From: Theristus sp. LFF4_11
Taxonomy: Eukaryota; Nematoda; Chromadorea; Monhysterida; Xyalidae
Assembly: GCA_030248135.1 (NCBI GenBank)
Contig: JASANC010004693.1
Location: 1-64,000, forward strand
Length of the DNA: 64,000 bases
Reading direction: 5' to 3'
In this document: in pieces, positions 33,018-45,221 of the stretch
How positions within the stretch are numbered: the stretch's first letter is position 1
Layout of the letters: the number at the start of each line of letters is the position of its first letter
Made by a program: the position numbers and the translations under genes
The notes under the pieces: model-generated
What the model saw: only the letters and a program-made list of their open reading frames with translations
The model's database searches: none
What the model was told of the DNA's origin: nothing

Positions 33018-34610
33018 GTACGTTCTCTTGCAGTGATAGCGTGAGTAAAAAAAGACGGCACTTGTTTCAAATGGTTATTTTTTTTATCTATCTTCTTACA
33101 AATGGGAAATTTCGTTTTCGCACGTACACAAAAGAATTATCCCCCCCCACTTCGGATTGTTGGCTAAGTTCTGCAGAAATTGCAAATGCAGAATTGACTA
33201 AATTCCTGTTTTTACTTTCTGTTTTTTCTGCACAAATCACAGCGCTTCGCACGAGCCTTGAACACGAGCAGACACTGTTCACTACCCTTCGAGTAGCGAT
33301 TTTGAACATCTGCTTCGTGATTCTGCCCTTTAGTTCACCATGATCAGCAATTGGCACACAGAGTACACGACGGTTCTTGAGGTATCCCGACAAAAAGAAA
33401 TCACCGAAGTCAAATCAGGCGATCTCGGCGGCTAATAGCCACGTCGACTGATGAGTTTTTGCTTCGGAACGGGGGCACAAGCCGCCATGACCTGCCGGTG
33501 CACCGTTCTGTATGAACGAGATACAATATCACCAGCGACATAGTGGTCGGCCAACGTCAACTGCGGCACCAGGAAGATGGCCACCGTGGTCAGGATGCGA
33601 ACACAAATAATCAACGAAACGGCTGAGGTGTTGTTTCGATTAAGACGACAGTCGAAGATTTTCGAATTCCAGTCAAAACAACCTTTTAAATCACACTGCA
33701 ATGAAAAGAGTTTTTGTGTGAAAACCAAATTTCCCATCGTCAGAGAACCTCTGTTCCGAATTGCAGCAGAGCGCGTCAATGCTTGCTTCAAAAAGAACCA
33801 AGCGAAATCAATACCGTCATTTTTCACTCACACTGTACATACAATGTAGGCAACTCTGATGTGATCAAACCGGTATGCAATTGCACCAATAACGGCCTGG
33901 TATCAGATATTATTGTTGGGCTGCTGCTCTGCTACACCGGGTCAATTTGGGTCAATTTGGGTCAATTTGGGTCAATTTGGGTCAATTTGGGTCAATTTCA
34001 AACTAAACGTCGAGCGTCATTCGGTGCTGATCAACGAGGCGTCACTGTCACTGTTAAATCATGCCCTAAAATTCCTTTTCACGCGGAAAAAAATGTTGCA
34101 TCCTGCAGCATCCTTCCTGCAACTAAAACTGCGCTGCACAGTAAATGTGCAGTGCATGATCCAAATTTTTTCTGTATGTTTATTTTTTTTTGTTCGTGAA
34201 TAAAGCTAGATATGATGAATATCTTTTGTGTACGAAAGTTAAGAAACATACCACCGCTTTTCCACGTTTCTACTTACTGGTCGGACACATTTATACGATC
34301 TGCGTGTGTCTTTGCGGTAGACACTTTTTGCGGAAGAAACCAGTTTTTCTAAAAACATGGTTTTATTTCTCAAAAACAAAAAGATTTTAACAAAATCTAA
34401 AAAAAACCTAATTAACGCCAGCTGGCGTTGTTAAAAAAAAGTGGCGATGAAAACGTCATACAGTGAAGTTGGCTGAAGTCCAGCTTTATCCAGCAGTGAC
34501 TTTCTGCACAAATATCTAAGTTGAACCCTATCCTGTTGAAGTTTCAGAACACGTTGAACCACACTGAAAAATCATGGCCATTAATTTCTAAACGCCACGA
34601 TGTAATAGTA
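33018..34610. other. Spacer after uridine phosphorylase
   Basis: No exon that I can assign. A minus-strand frame at 33432-33590, after a possible acceptor CACCTCAG, encodes a hydrophobic stretch and ends in TAG. A minus frame at 33250-33393 reads NRRVLCVPIADHGELKGR, vaguely GAF-like. Neither is convincing. A minisatellite lies at 33939-33998. Confidence 0.35.
33939..33998 (+). repeat. 10-bp minisatellite (GGGTCAATTT)6
   Basis: Six perfect head-to-tail copies of GGGTCAATTT. Confidence 0.95.
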
Positions 34611-35022
34611 CAGGGTGATCCAAAAAAACTACACGGCTCAACAATCCAACAAGAATCGGCTCAGCTCGCTAACGGGTGAATCGTTTAGACTGAAATTTTA
34701 TCCAAGCATCAAAAAAGCTTTTTATTTTGTGTGTTAAAATTTCAGACGAATTGGTCAACCCTGTAATGAATGCGAAATGAAATAGTGAAAACGTAAAAAA
34801 TTCACTTTTTGTGCTAAATACAGCATTGTTGCAGCAGCCAAGCCACCGAGTTTTTTCTGGTTTAGCTGCATTTTGTGAAGAAATGGATTGGACAACTGAG
34901 CAGCAGGTGTTCTGTGCTGTTCTTTTTGAAAAAAAGCAAAAATTCATAGCAGAAAGCTGAAACATCTCCTTCAGCGCTGAGTGGTGGACGTGCGTTAGGC
35001 GCTGTATTTGGCGCAAAGAGTT
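34611..35022 (+). mobile_element. Mariner-like element, 5' remnant interrupted by the palindrome
   Basis: TA (34609-34610) then CAGGGTGATCCAAAAAAAC. Near 34880-34950 the + strand reads MDWTTEQQVFCAVLFEKKQK, again the W-T-x-E-Q helix-turn-helix start of a mariner-type transposase, followed soon by a stop. The similarity to such an element ends where the giant palindrome begins (about 35023). No right half was recognised after it. Confidence 0.6.
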
Positions 35023-38000
35023 TTACGCTAAAATAGGATAGGGCTTGGTACTGTCCTATTTTAGCGTATCAACATATAAACAGCTCATTTAAAGCTATTT
35101 CAGCCGCGAAACTTTGTAAACCTACGTTATTTTGCACGGAGATTTCAAATTTTCACTTTGTGGGTTACGGTAACGCCCGGTTTGGTCCCAACACGATCTT
35201 AGTTCCGTCAACAATCCACAAACACCTTGGTAACCGCAACCAAATTAGTGAAACAAGTTAGATTAGGGTTTTTTAGCATGGAGATTTCAAATTTAAACCT
35301 TGTGGGTTACGGTAACGCTTCGTTTGGTCTCAACACGATCTTAGTTCCATCAACAACCCACAAACAGCTTGGTAACCGCAACCAAACCGGTGAAACAAGC
35401 TAGATTAAGGTTGTTTTGCACGCAGATTTTGAATTTCAGCTTTCTGGATTACGGTAACGCTTGGTTTGGTCCCAATGCGATCTTAGTTTCATCAACAACC
35501 CACAAACAGCTTGGTAACCGCAACCAAACCGGTGAAACATGCTAGATGAAGGTTGTTTTGCACGCAGATTTTGAATTTCAGCTTTCCGGATTACGGTAAC
35601 GCCTGGTTTGGTCTCAACACGATCTTAGTTCCATGAACAACCCACAAACAGCTTGTTAACCGCAACCAAACCGGTGAAACAAGCTAGATTAAGGTTGTTT
35701 TGCACGCAGATTTTGAATTTCATTTTCTGGGTTACGGTAACGCCTGGTTTAGTCCCAATGCGATCTTAGTTTCATCAACAACCCACAAACAGCTTGGAAA
35801 CCGCAATCAAACCGGTGGAAACATTAGATTAGGTTGTTTTGCACGCAGATTTTGAATTTCATCTTTCCGGATTACGGTAACGCCTGGTTTGGTCCCAATG
35901 CGATTTTAGTTTCATCAACAACCCACAAACAGCTTGGTAACCGCAACCAAACCGGTGAAACAAGTAGATAATTTTTTGCACGCAGATTTTGAATTTCAGT
36001 TTCTGGATTACGGTGAATGCCTGGTTTGGTCCCATTGCAATCAGTCACAACTCAACAACAACTTGTTACCGCGAAAACCGGTGAAACAGCAAGATTTTGG
36101 ACAGATTGATTTTTTATTTCATTTCATTTATTTCATTAAACAATACTTAAACCGTGTACATCAACAAGCAAACTCGTTTGGTAACCGACGTAAGCTAGAT
36201 TTCACCGCTTTGGTTGCGGTTACCAAGCTGTTTGTGGTGGGTTATTCATGGAACAAAGATCGTGTTGAGACTAAACCAGGCGTATTTTCCGTAATCCGGA
36301 AAGCTGAAATTCAAAATCTGCGTGCAAAACAACCTTAATCTAGCTTGTTTCACCAGTTTGGTTGCGGTTACCAAGCTGTTTGTGGGTTGTTCATGGAACT
36401 AAGATCGTGTTGAGACCAAACCAGGCGTTACCGTAATCCGGAAAGCTGAAATTCAAAATCTGCGTGCAAAACAACCTTAATGTAGCATGTTTCACCGGTT
36501 TGGTTGTGGTTACCAAGTTGTTTGTGGGTTGTTCATGGAACTAAGATCGTGTTGAGACCAAACCAGGCGTTACCGTAATCCGGAAAGCTGAAATTCAAAA
36601 TCTGCGTGCAAAACAACCTTAATCTAGCATGTTTCACCGGTTTGGTTGCGGTTACCAAGCTGTTTGTGGGTTGTTGATGAAACTAAGATCGCATTGAGAC
36701 CAAACCAAGCGTTACCGTAATCTAGAAAGCTGAAATTCAAAATCTGCGTGCAAAACAACCTTAATCTAGCTTGTTTCACCGGTTTGGTTGCGATTACCAA
36801 GCTGTTTGTGGGTTGTTGATGGAACTAAGATCGTGTTGAGACCAAACGAAGCGTTACCGTAACCCACAAGGTTTAAATTTGAAATCTCCATGCAAAACAA
36901 CCTTAATCTAACTTGTTTCACTAATTTGGTTGCGGTTACCAAGCTGTTTGTGGATTGTTGACGGAACTAATATCGTGTTGGGACCAAACCGAGCGTTACC
37001 GTAACCCACAAGGTCAAAATTTGAAATCTCCGTGCAAAATAACGTAGGTTTACAAAGTTTCGCGGCTGAAATAGCTTTAAATGAGCTGTTTATATGTGTA
37101 TACGCTAAAATAGGACAGTACCAAGCCCTATCCTATTTAGCGTAACATATTGAAAGTTACGCCACAATAGGATAGCTGTTATCCGGAAAGTTACGCTAAA
37201 AAAATATAAAATTTACTTTATTTGTTGAAAGTTACGCTAAAATATCAAAGTTACTTTATTTGTTGAAAGTTACGCTAAAATATCAAAGTTACTTTATTTG
37301 TGGAAAGTTACTCTATTTGTGGAAAGTTACGCTAAAATAGGAAAGCGCCAACATTTCTAAAACCTGCATCATGTAGGTAACAGAAAGGTTTAAATAAAAA
37401 AGGTTTTCCCGATCAAACAACAACAATAACAAACAACGAAAAAAAAAGCAACCCATTCCATGAGCACCAGCCTTACCGTGCTTTAGAATCCGAGAAACGG
37501 CAAGACAAAAGGATTTCAAATGTTTTCCATCAGCAGTTGGTTTGAATTTTTTTTGCTTATATTAGTAATGTGTTGCTGCTTGTGAATACCGATTTTTCTG
37601 TTCATACCCGTGCAGATAAGTTTCAGATAAGTCTTGATGCGAAGAAATGCAATGAATGCTTATAATTAACTGCAGTTGATGCCAAATGACAAACTGATAC
37701 AGTTGGAAAAATTGTCAAGTCTGTTCATGCGGTTTTCAAGCGGCATAAAATTAAAGAACTTGAAAAAAAAATCAAAGAACTTGATGGAAAACATTTGAAA
37801 TGCCTTTTGTCTTGCCGTTTTCTCAGTTTTTTTAAACGGTAATCGGCTGGTGCTCATGGAATGGGTGCATTTTTTTTCGTTGTTTGTTATTGTTGTTGTG
37901 TTGATCGGGAAAACCTTTTTTATTTAAACCTTTCTGTTACCTACATGATGCAGGTTTTAGAAATGTTGGCGCTTTCCTATTTTAGCGTAACTTTCCACAA

Positions 38001-40663
38001 ATAGAGTAACTTTCCACAAATAAAGTAACTTTGATATTTTAGCGTAACTTTCAACAAATAAAGTAACTTTGATATTTTACCGTAACTTTCAACAAATAAA
38101 GTAACTTTGATATTTTACCGTAACTTTCAATTTTCGATGAATAACAGCTATCCTATTTTAGCGTAACTTTCAATATGTTACGCTAAAATAGGATAGGGCT
38201 TGGTACTGTCCTATTTTAGCGTATCAACATATAAACAGCTCATTTAAAGCTATTTCAGCCGCGAAACTTTGTAAACCTACGTTATTTTGCACGGAGATTT
38301 CAAATTTTGACTTTGTGGGTTACGGTAACGCTTCGTTTGGTCTCAACACGATCTTAGTTCCATTAACAACCCACAAACAGCTTGGTAACCGCAACCAAAC
38401 CGGTGAAACAAGCTAGATTAAGGTTGTTTTGCACGCAGATTTTGAATTTCAGCTTTCTGGATTACGGTAACGCTTGGTTTGGTCCCAATGCGATCTTAGT
38501 TCCATTAACAACCCACAAACAGCTTGGTAACCGCAACCAAACCGGTGAAACAAGCTAGATTAAGGTTGTTTTGCACGCAGATTTTGAATTTCAGCTTTCT
38601 GGATTACGGTAACGCCTGGTTTGGTCTCAACACGATCTTAGTTCCATTAACAACCCACAAACAGCTTGGTAACCGCAACCAAACCGGTGAAACAAGCTAG
38701 ATTAAGGTTGTTTTGCACGCAGATTTTGAATTTCAGCTTTCTGGATTACGGTAACGCTTGGTTTGGTCCCAATGCGATCTTAGTTTCATCAACAACCCAC
38801 AAACAGCTTGGTAACCGCAACCAAACCGGTGAAACATGCTAGATTAAGGTTGTTTTGCACGCAGATTTTGAATTTCAGCTTTCCGGATTACGGTAACGCC
38901 TGGTTTGGTCTCAACACGATCTTAGTTCCATGAACAACCCACAAACAGCTTGTTAACCGCAACCAAACCGGTGAAACAAGCTAGATTAAGGTTGTTTTGC
39001 ACGCAGATTTTGAATTTCAGTTTTCTGGATTACGGTAACGCCTGGTTTGGTCCCAATGCGATCTTAGTTTCATCAACAACCCACAAACAACTTGGTAACC
39101 GCATTCAAACCGGTGAAACATGCTAGATTAAGGTTGTTTTGCACGCAGATTTTGAATTTCATCTTTCTGGATTACGGTAACGCCTGGTTTGGTCCCAATG
39201 CGATCTTAGTTTCATCAACAACCCAGAAACAGCTTGGTAACCGCAACCAAACCGGTGAAACAAGCTAGATTAAGGTTGTTTTGCACGCAGATTTTGAATT
39301 GCAGCTTTCTGGATTACGGTAACGCCTGGTTTGGTCCCATTGCGATCTTAGTTTCATCAACAACCCACAAACAGCTTGGTAACCGCAACCAAACCGGTGA
39401 AACATGCTAGATTAAGGTTGTTTTCCACGCAGATTTTGAATTTCATCTTTCTGGATTACGGTAACGCCTGGTTTGGTCCCAATGCGATCTTAGTTTCATC
39501 AACAACCCACAAACAGCTTGGTAACCGCAACCAAACCGGTGAAACAAGCTAGATTTCACCGCTTTGGTTGCGGTTACCAAGCTGTTTGTGGTGGGTTGTT
39601 CATGGAACAAAGATCGTGTTGAGACCAAACCAGGCGTTACCGTAATCCGGAAAGCTGAAATTCAAAATCTGCGTGCAAAACAACCTTAATCTAGCTTGTT
39701 TCACCGGTTTGGTTGCGGTTACCAAGCTGTTTGTGGGTTGTTCATGGAACTAAGATCGTGTTGAGACCAAACCAGGCGTTACCGTAATCCGGAAAGCTGA
39801 AATTCAAAATCTGCGTGCAAAACAACCTTAATGTAGCATGTTTCACCGGTTTGGTTGCGGTTACCAAGTTGTTTGTGGGTTTTTCATGGAACTAAGATCG
39901 TGTTGAGACCAAACCAGGCGTTACCGTAATCCGGAAAGCTGAAATTCAAAATCTGCGTGCAAAACAACCTTAATCTAGCATGTTTCACCGGTTTGGTTGC
40001 GGTTACCAAGCTGTTTGTGGGTTGTTGATGAAACTAAGATCGCATTGAGACCAAACCAAGCGTTACCGTAATCTAGAAAGCTGAAATTCAAAATCTGCGT
40101 GCAAAACAACCTTAATCTAGCTTGTTTCACCGGTTTGGTTGCGATTACCAAGCTGTTTGTGGGTTGTTGATGGAACTAAGATCGTGTTGAGACCAAACGA
40201 AGCGTTACCGTAACCCACAAAGTTTAAATTTGAAATCTCCATGCAAAACAACCCTAATCTAACTTGTTTCACTAATTTGGTTGCGGTTACCAAGGTGTTT
40301 GTGGATTGTTGACGGAACTAAGATCGTGTTGGGACCAAACCGGGTGTTACCGTAACCCACAAGGTCAAAATTTGAAATCTCCGTGCAAAATAACGTAGGT
40401 TTACAAAGTTTCGCGGCTGAAATAGCTTTAAATGAGCTGTTTATATGTTGATACGCTAAAATAGGACAGTACCAAACCCTATCCTATTTTAGCGTAACAT
40501 ATTGAAAGTTACGCCAAAATATCAAAGTTACGGTAAAATATCAAAGTTACTTTATTTGTTGAAAGTTACGCTAAAATATCAAAGTTACTTTATTTGTTGA
40601 AAGTTACGCTAAAATATCAAAGTTACTCTATTTGTGGAAAGTTACGCTAAAATAGGAAAGCGC
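35023..40663. repeat. Giant nested palindrome built from a 142-bp satellite
   Basis: Left arm 35024-37532 pairs with right arm 37782-40496 around a 250-bp centre (37533-37781). A further copy of the inner AT-rich block follows to 40663. Each arm contains its own inverted repeat: satellite in + sense (35100-36130; 38240-39555) meeting satellite in - sense (36150-37080; 39556-40430). The 142-bp unit includes ATTACGGTAACGC, GATCTTAG and GGTAACCGCAACCAAACCGG; unit starts at 38461, 38603 and 38745 give the period. The four outer edges carry TACGCTAAAATAGGA pairing with TCCTATTTTAGCGTA as a 15-bp stem. The blocks next to the centre hold GAAAGTTACGCTAAAATA repeats. The layout resembles foldback transposons, whose long inverted ends are made of sub-repeats. 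No coding sequence was found inside. Confidence 0.85.
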
Positions 40664-40783
40664 CAAAAATTTTTTTTTAATTTAAAAAAAAAATTCCGGA
40701 TTTTTTCCCCCCTAACCCTAACCTCACCCGAAATTATGGGCACAAATTGTGTCGTCTCTTTTGTGTAAAAACCCGGATTCCAG

Positions 40784-40905
40784 GTCGCGAACTGCATGCA
40801 GCGCAGCGGCGTCGGCGACACGATCACTGGAAGTACCACGGCACTCTGACGGATGGCAGCGTGTTTGATTCCGGCTCGTACACGGCGACGCTTGGAGCTG
40901 GACAA
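40784..40905 (+). pseudogene. FKBP-type peptidyl-prolyl isomerase, single exon with a frameshift
   Basis: FKBPs catalyse cis-trans isomerisation at proline. After the acceptor GGATTCCAG the frame reads VANCMQRSGVGDTIT. At about 40827 the reading must shift by one base to continue WKYHGTLTDGSVFDSG, then TATLGAGQ, ending before a GTGACC donor. The order C-R-S-GD, Y-H-G-TL-DG-FDSG and LG-GQV is the standard N-terminal half of secreted or ER FKBP domains. The first frame stops soon after the shift. One base appears missing, so this is a decayed exon or a sequencing error. No partner exon was found on either side; it starts about 120 bases after the palindrome. Confidence 0.7.
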
Positions 40906-40954
40906 GTGACCGTTGGTCAGTCAGTGTGTCTTGGGTGTCATGTTTTGGGACACA

Positions 40955-41442
40955 GTGGTCCAAAAGTAGTGGGTGCAACTCTGAATCGCTCTAACTCGCC
41001 AACGGTTGGACCGTTTGAGCTGAAATTTTAGTCGCTTAAGGAAGCACAATCTTAGACCTCCACCAATTATTAATGCTTTCAATTTCCCTTCACGCAATCG
41101 CGAAGATTTTCATTTTCTCTCCTCAATTGCCCTAAGCGCTCAAAAGAAGCGCGAATGTGCGCGAAACATGTTGTGCTCGATTCGCTTGTTCCATCGTGCG
41201 TGAGAGAGTTCAGTTGAGTTGCAGTAAAGTGTGTGTTCGTTTTGTGAAAATGAGTCGTCTGCCAATTGAAAATCGCGTGGGGCTTCATCAAAGAGACTTT
41301 GTACGCAAAGCCGAAAACCGTGGACTCGATGAAAGAAATGATCGTGAACGTGTTTCAGCACGTGTGTGCCAGAAAGTTATCTTGTCAGTGGCCAATATGG
41401 CTCGATTTGTGCATTGAAGCTGCCGAACATCGTGAACGTTGA
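40955..41442 (+). mobile_element. Decayed mariner-like element: left end plus transposase C-terminal remnant
   Basis: The left part (ACAGTGGTCCAAAAG, then GCTCTAACTCGCCAACGG and GAGCTGAAATTTTA) matches the left end of the 34611 element. At 41278-41442 the + strand reads WGFIKETLYAKPKTVDSMKE and later LDLCIEAAEHRER before TGA. The pattern is that of the C-terminal part of mariner/IS630-type DDE transposases (W-G-x-x-K-x-x-x-Y ... C-x-x-A ... H). The core catalytic domain is deleted. Confidence 0.5.
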
Positions 41443-44400
41443 ACTTGAACGTGAACAACATGAACACAGCCTGCAGTCCTCCAGTTGGAAATATTGCAGG
41501 CGGGAGTACACCATCAGCTGCGGGAGCTAACCGCCGGTTCTTATCTCCCGCGCGGGAGCTAACCAACATTGGTTAAAAATTCCGGCATTCCCGCGCGGGA
41601 GCTACCAAACGCGGAAGCTAACCGACGTGGCACCCCCCCCCCAAAAAAAAATTCGAATCTACATAACATCTCTATCAGAGTTTTTTTTTCGACTCAGCTA
41701 TTATCTATCTAAAAAATTTCTCAGCTAGCACTGAACGTATGTGTTAACACCTTTTTTTTCCGTTGCATTTTTCAAATTAGTTAGTTGTGTTCAAAACATG
41801 ACTAATGTAAAATAAAATCCGCGGAATGCTCAATTCAAGTTTTGGAAGTTGACCAACGAATTTTCCTTTTATTCGAGTACTACTGTTGTCTCTCGCTCTT
41901 TCTAATTTTCGTCTTCGTTCGTCTCTCTTTTCTCAACCAAAGCCGATATCGTGTTGCAGTGTCTATGGCCGATTTGTAATCAGCTGCTAAACCCGCGTTT
42001 GCCCCTTCCTGTTCCGACAGGGTAAATAAATAGAGCCACACAGGCAGAATGACCATTGACCATTCAGCAAGCCGCGCAAGGCTCGTATATTGTGCGCATT
42101 TTTCTTCTATTTTTTGTTTTTTCCACCACATGTGTCCGGCGATTCTAGTGGTCATCCTCATCCTCATTTGACCCTTTTTCATTTCCCTTCCGCCCCCCCC
42201 CCCCCGCAGTGTGTGCATCTTTTGCAACGCGTTCAGCAGGGCGAAATGCACGAGAGGCAGAGCTCCAGCAGAACCCCATCGCTGACCCGGCCCCACGTCA
42301 TTACGCAACGGCGTCGGTTTTTTCGGCCAGTGAAGATGTTTTTTTTGTTGCGGCCGCTGACCGTTGCCTCGGTTTCTTTTTGCATTTTGCCTGCCGTGCT
42401 GCGACACGCGGTTGGTCAGTGTTTTCAAAAGTCTCTGATGAGTGTTGTTTCTGTTTTAAAAGTTGTGAGAGTCGTTTTTTTTTTCTGAGAAAATGTCGGA
42501 AAGTGCAGTCAAACTTCTTGATTTGCGCAACTTTCGCTGGTTGCTTTATGTATTTTGAAAGCGGTTTTTTTCGATGCGGCCAATCAGCAAGGCGCTTCGG
42601 TCGCTTGACATTCACGGAGTGCGGCGAGGCTGCGCAAATGCAATGTCAGTTTGACTGCACCATGGTCTGAATCTATTTTTTGTGTGTTTTGTAACTATTT
42701 GAGAGAATATGAGAAAAGAACTGGAAGTAAATCGGCTACCAACTAAAGTTGGAAAGCGTATCGTGCCTCCAAAGTGACACGACACTGCGAGCATCGCGGG
42801 TGGCACGACACGGCCGCACGCACTGTGCGCAGCAAGCACGTGTGCTTGGCGACAGCACCCACGTGCCGGTGCGCGCTTGTTGATGCAGGGTGGCTCGACC
42901 TTGGTGCACAGTTTTCGCGACACACAGCCATAACGATGTTGTTGTTGGTTGATGTTATCCCGCATGTACAACACACTGGTAAGTGCATATACTCCATAAT
43001 ATGTCAACCGCACCATATAATTGAACTGCATGCATTTTGTTTCGCCTGCTTGATGGTCGTCATATGCAATTGTGCATGCGTTTTCAATGTCAAGTTTCTT
43101 TCGACACATCAGCAATCCGCGCGTCTGTCGTCAAACTCGTCCGGCTATGCCAGCACACGCTCTCAACTCAGCACACAGTGCTGGCAACACACACGCTCTG
43201 CATATTTCAAGCCGACGCGCGCATCAGCAACTGCGGTTGCAGCAACATTTTCGCTCTCTGTTTTTTCCTGCCCTCCGGAGGTCGCGACCATAGTGAGCGA
43301 GAGACACGCATGTCTGCAATAAACGTAATGTGTATGATGTTTGTCAGGAAAAAAACTGGTTTGATTCTCTCCATCCGAGCAAGTGAAGCGACGACGACGA
43401 CAACTACCTATATTCGTGTGCGCATTGTGTGCGTGCGCATGTGTACACTGCAGCCAGCGATGTGTGTGTGTGTGTGTGCTTGCCACTATACGGCCGCAGT
43501 TACCGGCGAGCCTTCGCGTGCGTGTTGCACTGGATTGTTGACTGTGTTGCGTATGTCACACACATTCCGTGGTGCTGCCGTGTGATGCGCGCGCAGTCTG
43601 TGTGCGGCGTGCATATCTACGCCGTGTTTTTGTGCGTTTTTTTGCCTTGCCGTGCCATGATGTACTTGTCGCGTCCGTCTCGCCCGCGCGCGCTGCTTCG
43701 TTGTGTACACACACACACTACAACAAGCATCGTCGTGTATTAGCGTTTTCTTTCCACTGTATATCAACGGCAATATACAGGCAGCGGTTTCAATGAACTT
43801 GTATGTGCACGCCGTCTACATGGCCGCTGCTGCACCTCTGCACACCCCCACTCGCCAGTCTCTCTTTGCTGGCGTCGTCGTGTTAACCTCCGACCTCTCT
43901 CCGGCCAGCAGTATGTAAAACTGTTCGCGTTTCACTTTCCTCTGCTCTGTCTCTGTTGATTGCGTGCCTTGGTGAGACAACTGCAATGCGTATCATGTCG
44001 ACGTCAACGAAACTCCCGTCCACTAATTATTTCGTCGTCAACTCGAACTGCGCACCTGGTGCTCATTCCGTTGTATAACTGCCAATTTTGTACGACCGGT
44101 CAGTCATAATGGGTTTGGGTCGAGTCCATGCGGTTAGTCGCTGTACGATCAATGCCCCGGCCATGACTAGATCCACACTCATCCTGACTATTGGCGCAAA
44201 TTTTGAATGATGATCAATTTTTTGCCCGTTCTTTCGCTTGCTGCACATATTCGTCTCGTGTGTGTATATTTTGAATTTCGTTGATTGACTGAATGATCCT
44301 CCGTGTGGATGGCAGCATGGTGCACCACATTTGGGACGTAAGCGAATGACTTTTGCTGCTTGCTTGTTTGCTTGCTTTTCGTTTCAACGTCAAAACTCGG

Positions 44401-45041
44401 TGTGAAACCTGGCTGATCAGCTATGGATTTGCACCTTGGAATTTTCTCTGGTTCTGGCAGCTCAACAGCGCCATACCGCGTTTTGACGTATTTTTTGTCA
44501 TTTGTTGTTCATTTTTTTCACAAACGAAATATCCGAATTCATTCCAGATCCATTTCAGAGAAACAAAAAGTGCGTCGGTAATTTCATAAAATCGGTCATC
44601 GGTCAGTCGTGAATGTCCGCTCGGTTTGGTGGTAGTTCGTATCATTCTTATGAAACATCACCGGGTATACATTCACCAATCACCGATTGACAAAAACACA
44701 ATTAATGACACATTGCACAGAAATCATCGTACATTTGGAATCGGCTGGCTCGACATTCGAACGCGCGGGTGGCTGATTATTACTGCTGTTTTCTCATTAG
44801 ATGAGAGGCTCATTAGTCGTTATGTCTTTTTTTGCTGTGTATTTTGAACTTTTCAACCATGACGACAAAATCCAGTTTTGCCACGAAGTGGACTTGAGAT
44901 CAGAGAACTTTGTTTTTGCGTGAATGCTCCAACAGATGCAGTTTTTATGTACAGAAGTGACTATATTTTTGGTAGCCCGATTCACGCAGTGAGCAGACGT
45001 CGACAAAACACAGATGTGCATGTGGGTTTAAACGTGACTTA
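41443..45041. other. Gene-poor stretch, two unassigned exon candidates
   Basis: About 41520-41630 repeats CGCGCGGGAGCTAACC-like motifs. At 42208 a C-run followed by CGCAG precedes a frame with GEMHERQSSSRTPSLTRP. At about 43107 an acceptor-like CACATCAG precedes QSARLSSNSSGYASTRSQLS. Both look like Ser-rich cytoplasmic protein segments but match no family I can name and show no clear donors. 43390-43740 is TG/CG-rich with a (TG)n run near 43460-43478. The rest shows nothing. Confidence 0.35.
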
Positions 45042-45130
45042 AGGCGCATTCATAAAGCAGCATTTAGTGACGCGTAACTGTGTTAAAACATAGCTACTCG
45101 GTCACTAGATACTGCTTCATGAATGCCCCT
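45042..45130 (+). mobile_element. Small TTA-flanked MITE downstream of the channel gene
   Basis: An 89-bp element with inverted ends of about 30 bases (AGGCGCATTCATAAAGCAG versus AGGGGCATTCATGAAGCAG after reverse complement). TTA lies at 45039-45041 and 45131-45133. PIF/Harbinger-like. It lies 90 bases past the channel stop codon. Confidence 0.7.
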
Positions 45131-45221
45131 TTATGGTTTTCAGAGCGTGCACAAAAAAACCACCATTCATGGTTCAATTGTGTCAACATTAACTTTTTAT
45201 ATCACTGAATATTGATGATTC

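Noticed and set aside
33250..33393. Possible GAF-domain exon on the minus strand (RRVLCVPIADHGEL)
   Set aside because: The resemblance covers under 20 residues, the downstream residues do not fit, and no neighbouring exon supports it.
37458..37480. AHGMG-like reading on the minus strand near the palindrome centre, as the missing uridine phosphorylase exon
   Set aside because: The five residues are followed by unrelated low-complexity sequence, on the wrong strand, and the same motif is mirrored in the other arm.
40706..40722. CCCTAACCCTAACC as a telomeric repeat
   Set aside because: Only two units, beside a T/A-rich border of the palindrome; too short to be a telomere remnant with confidence.
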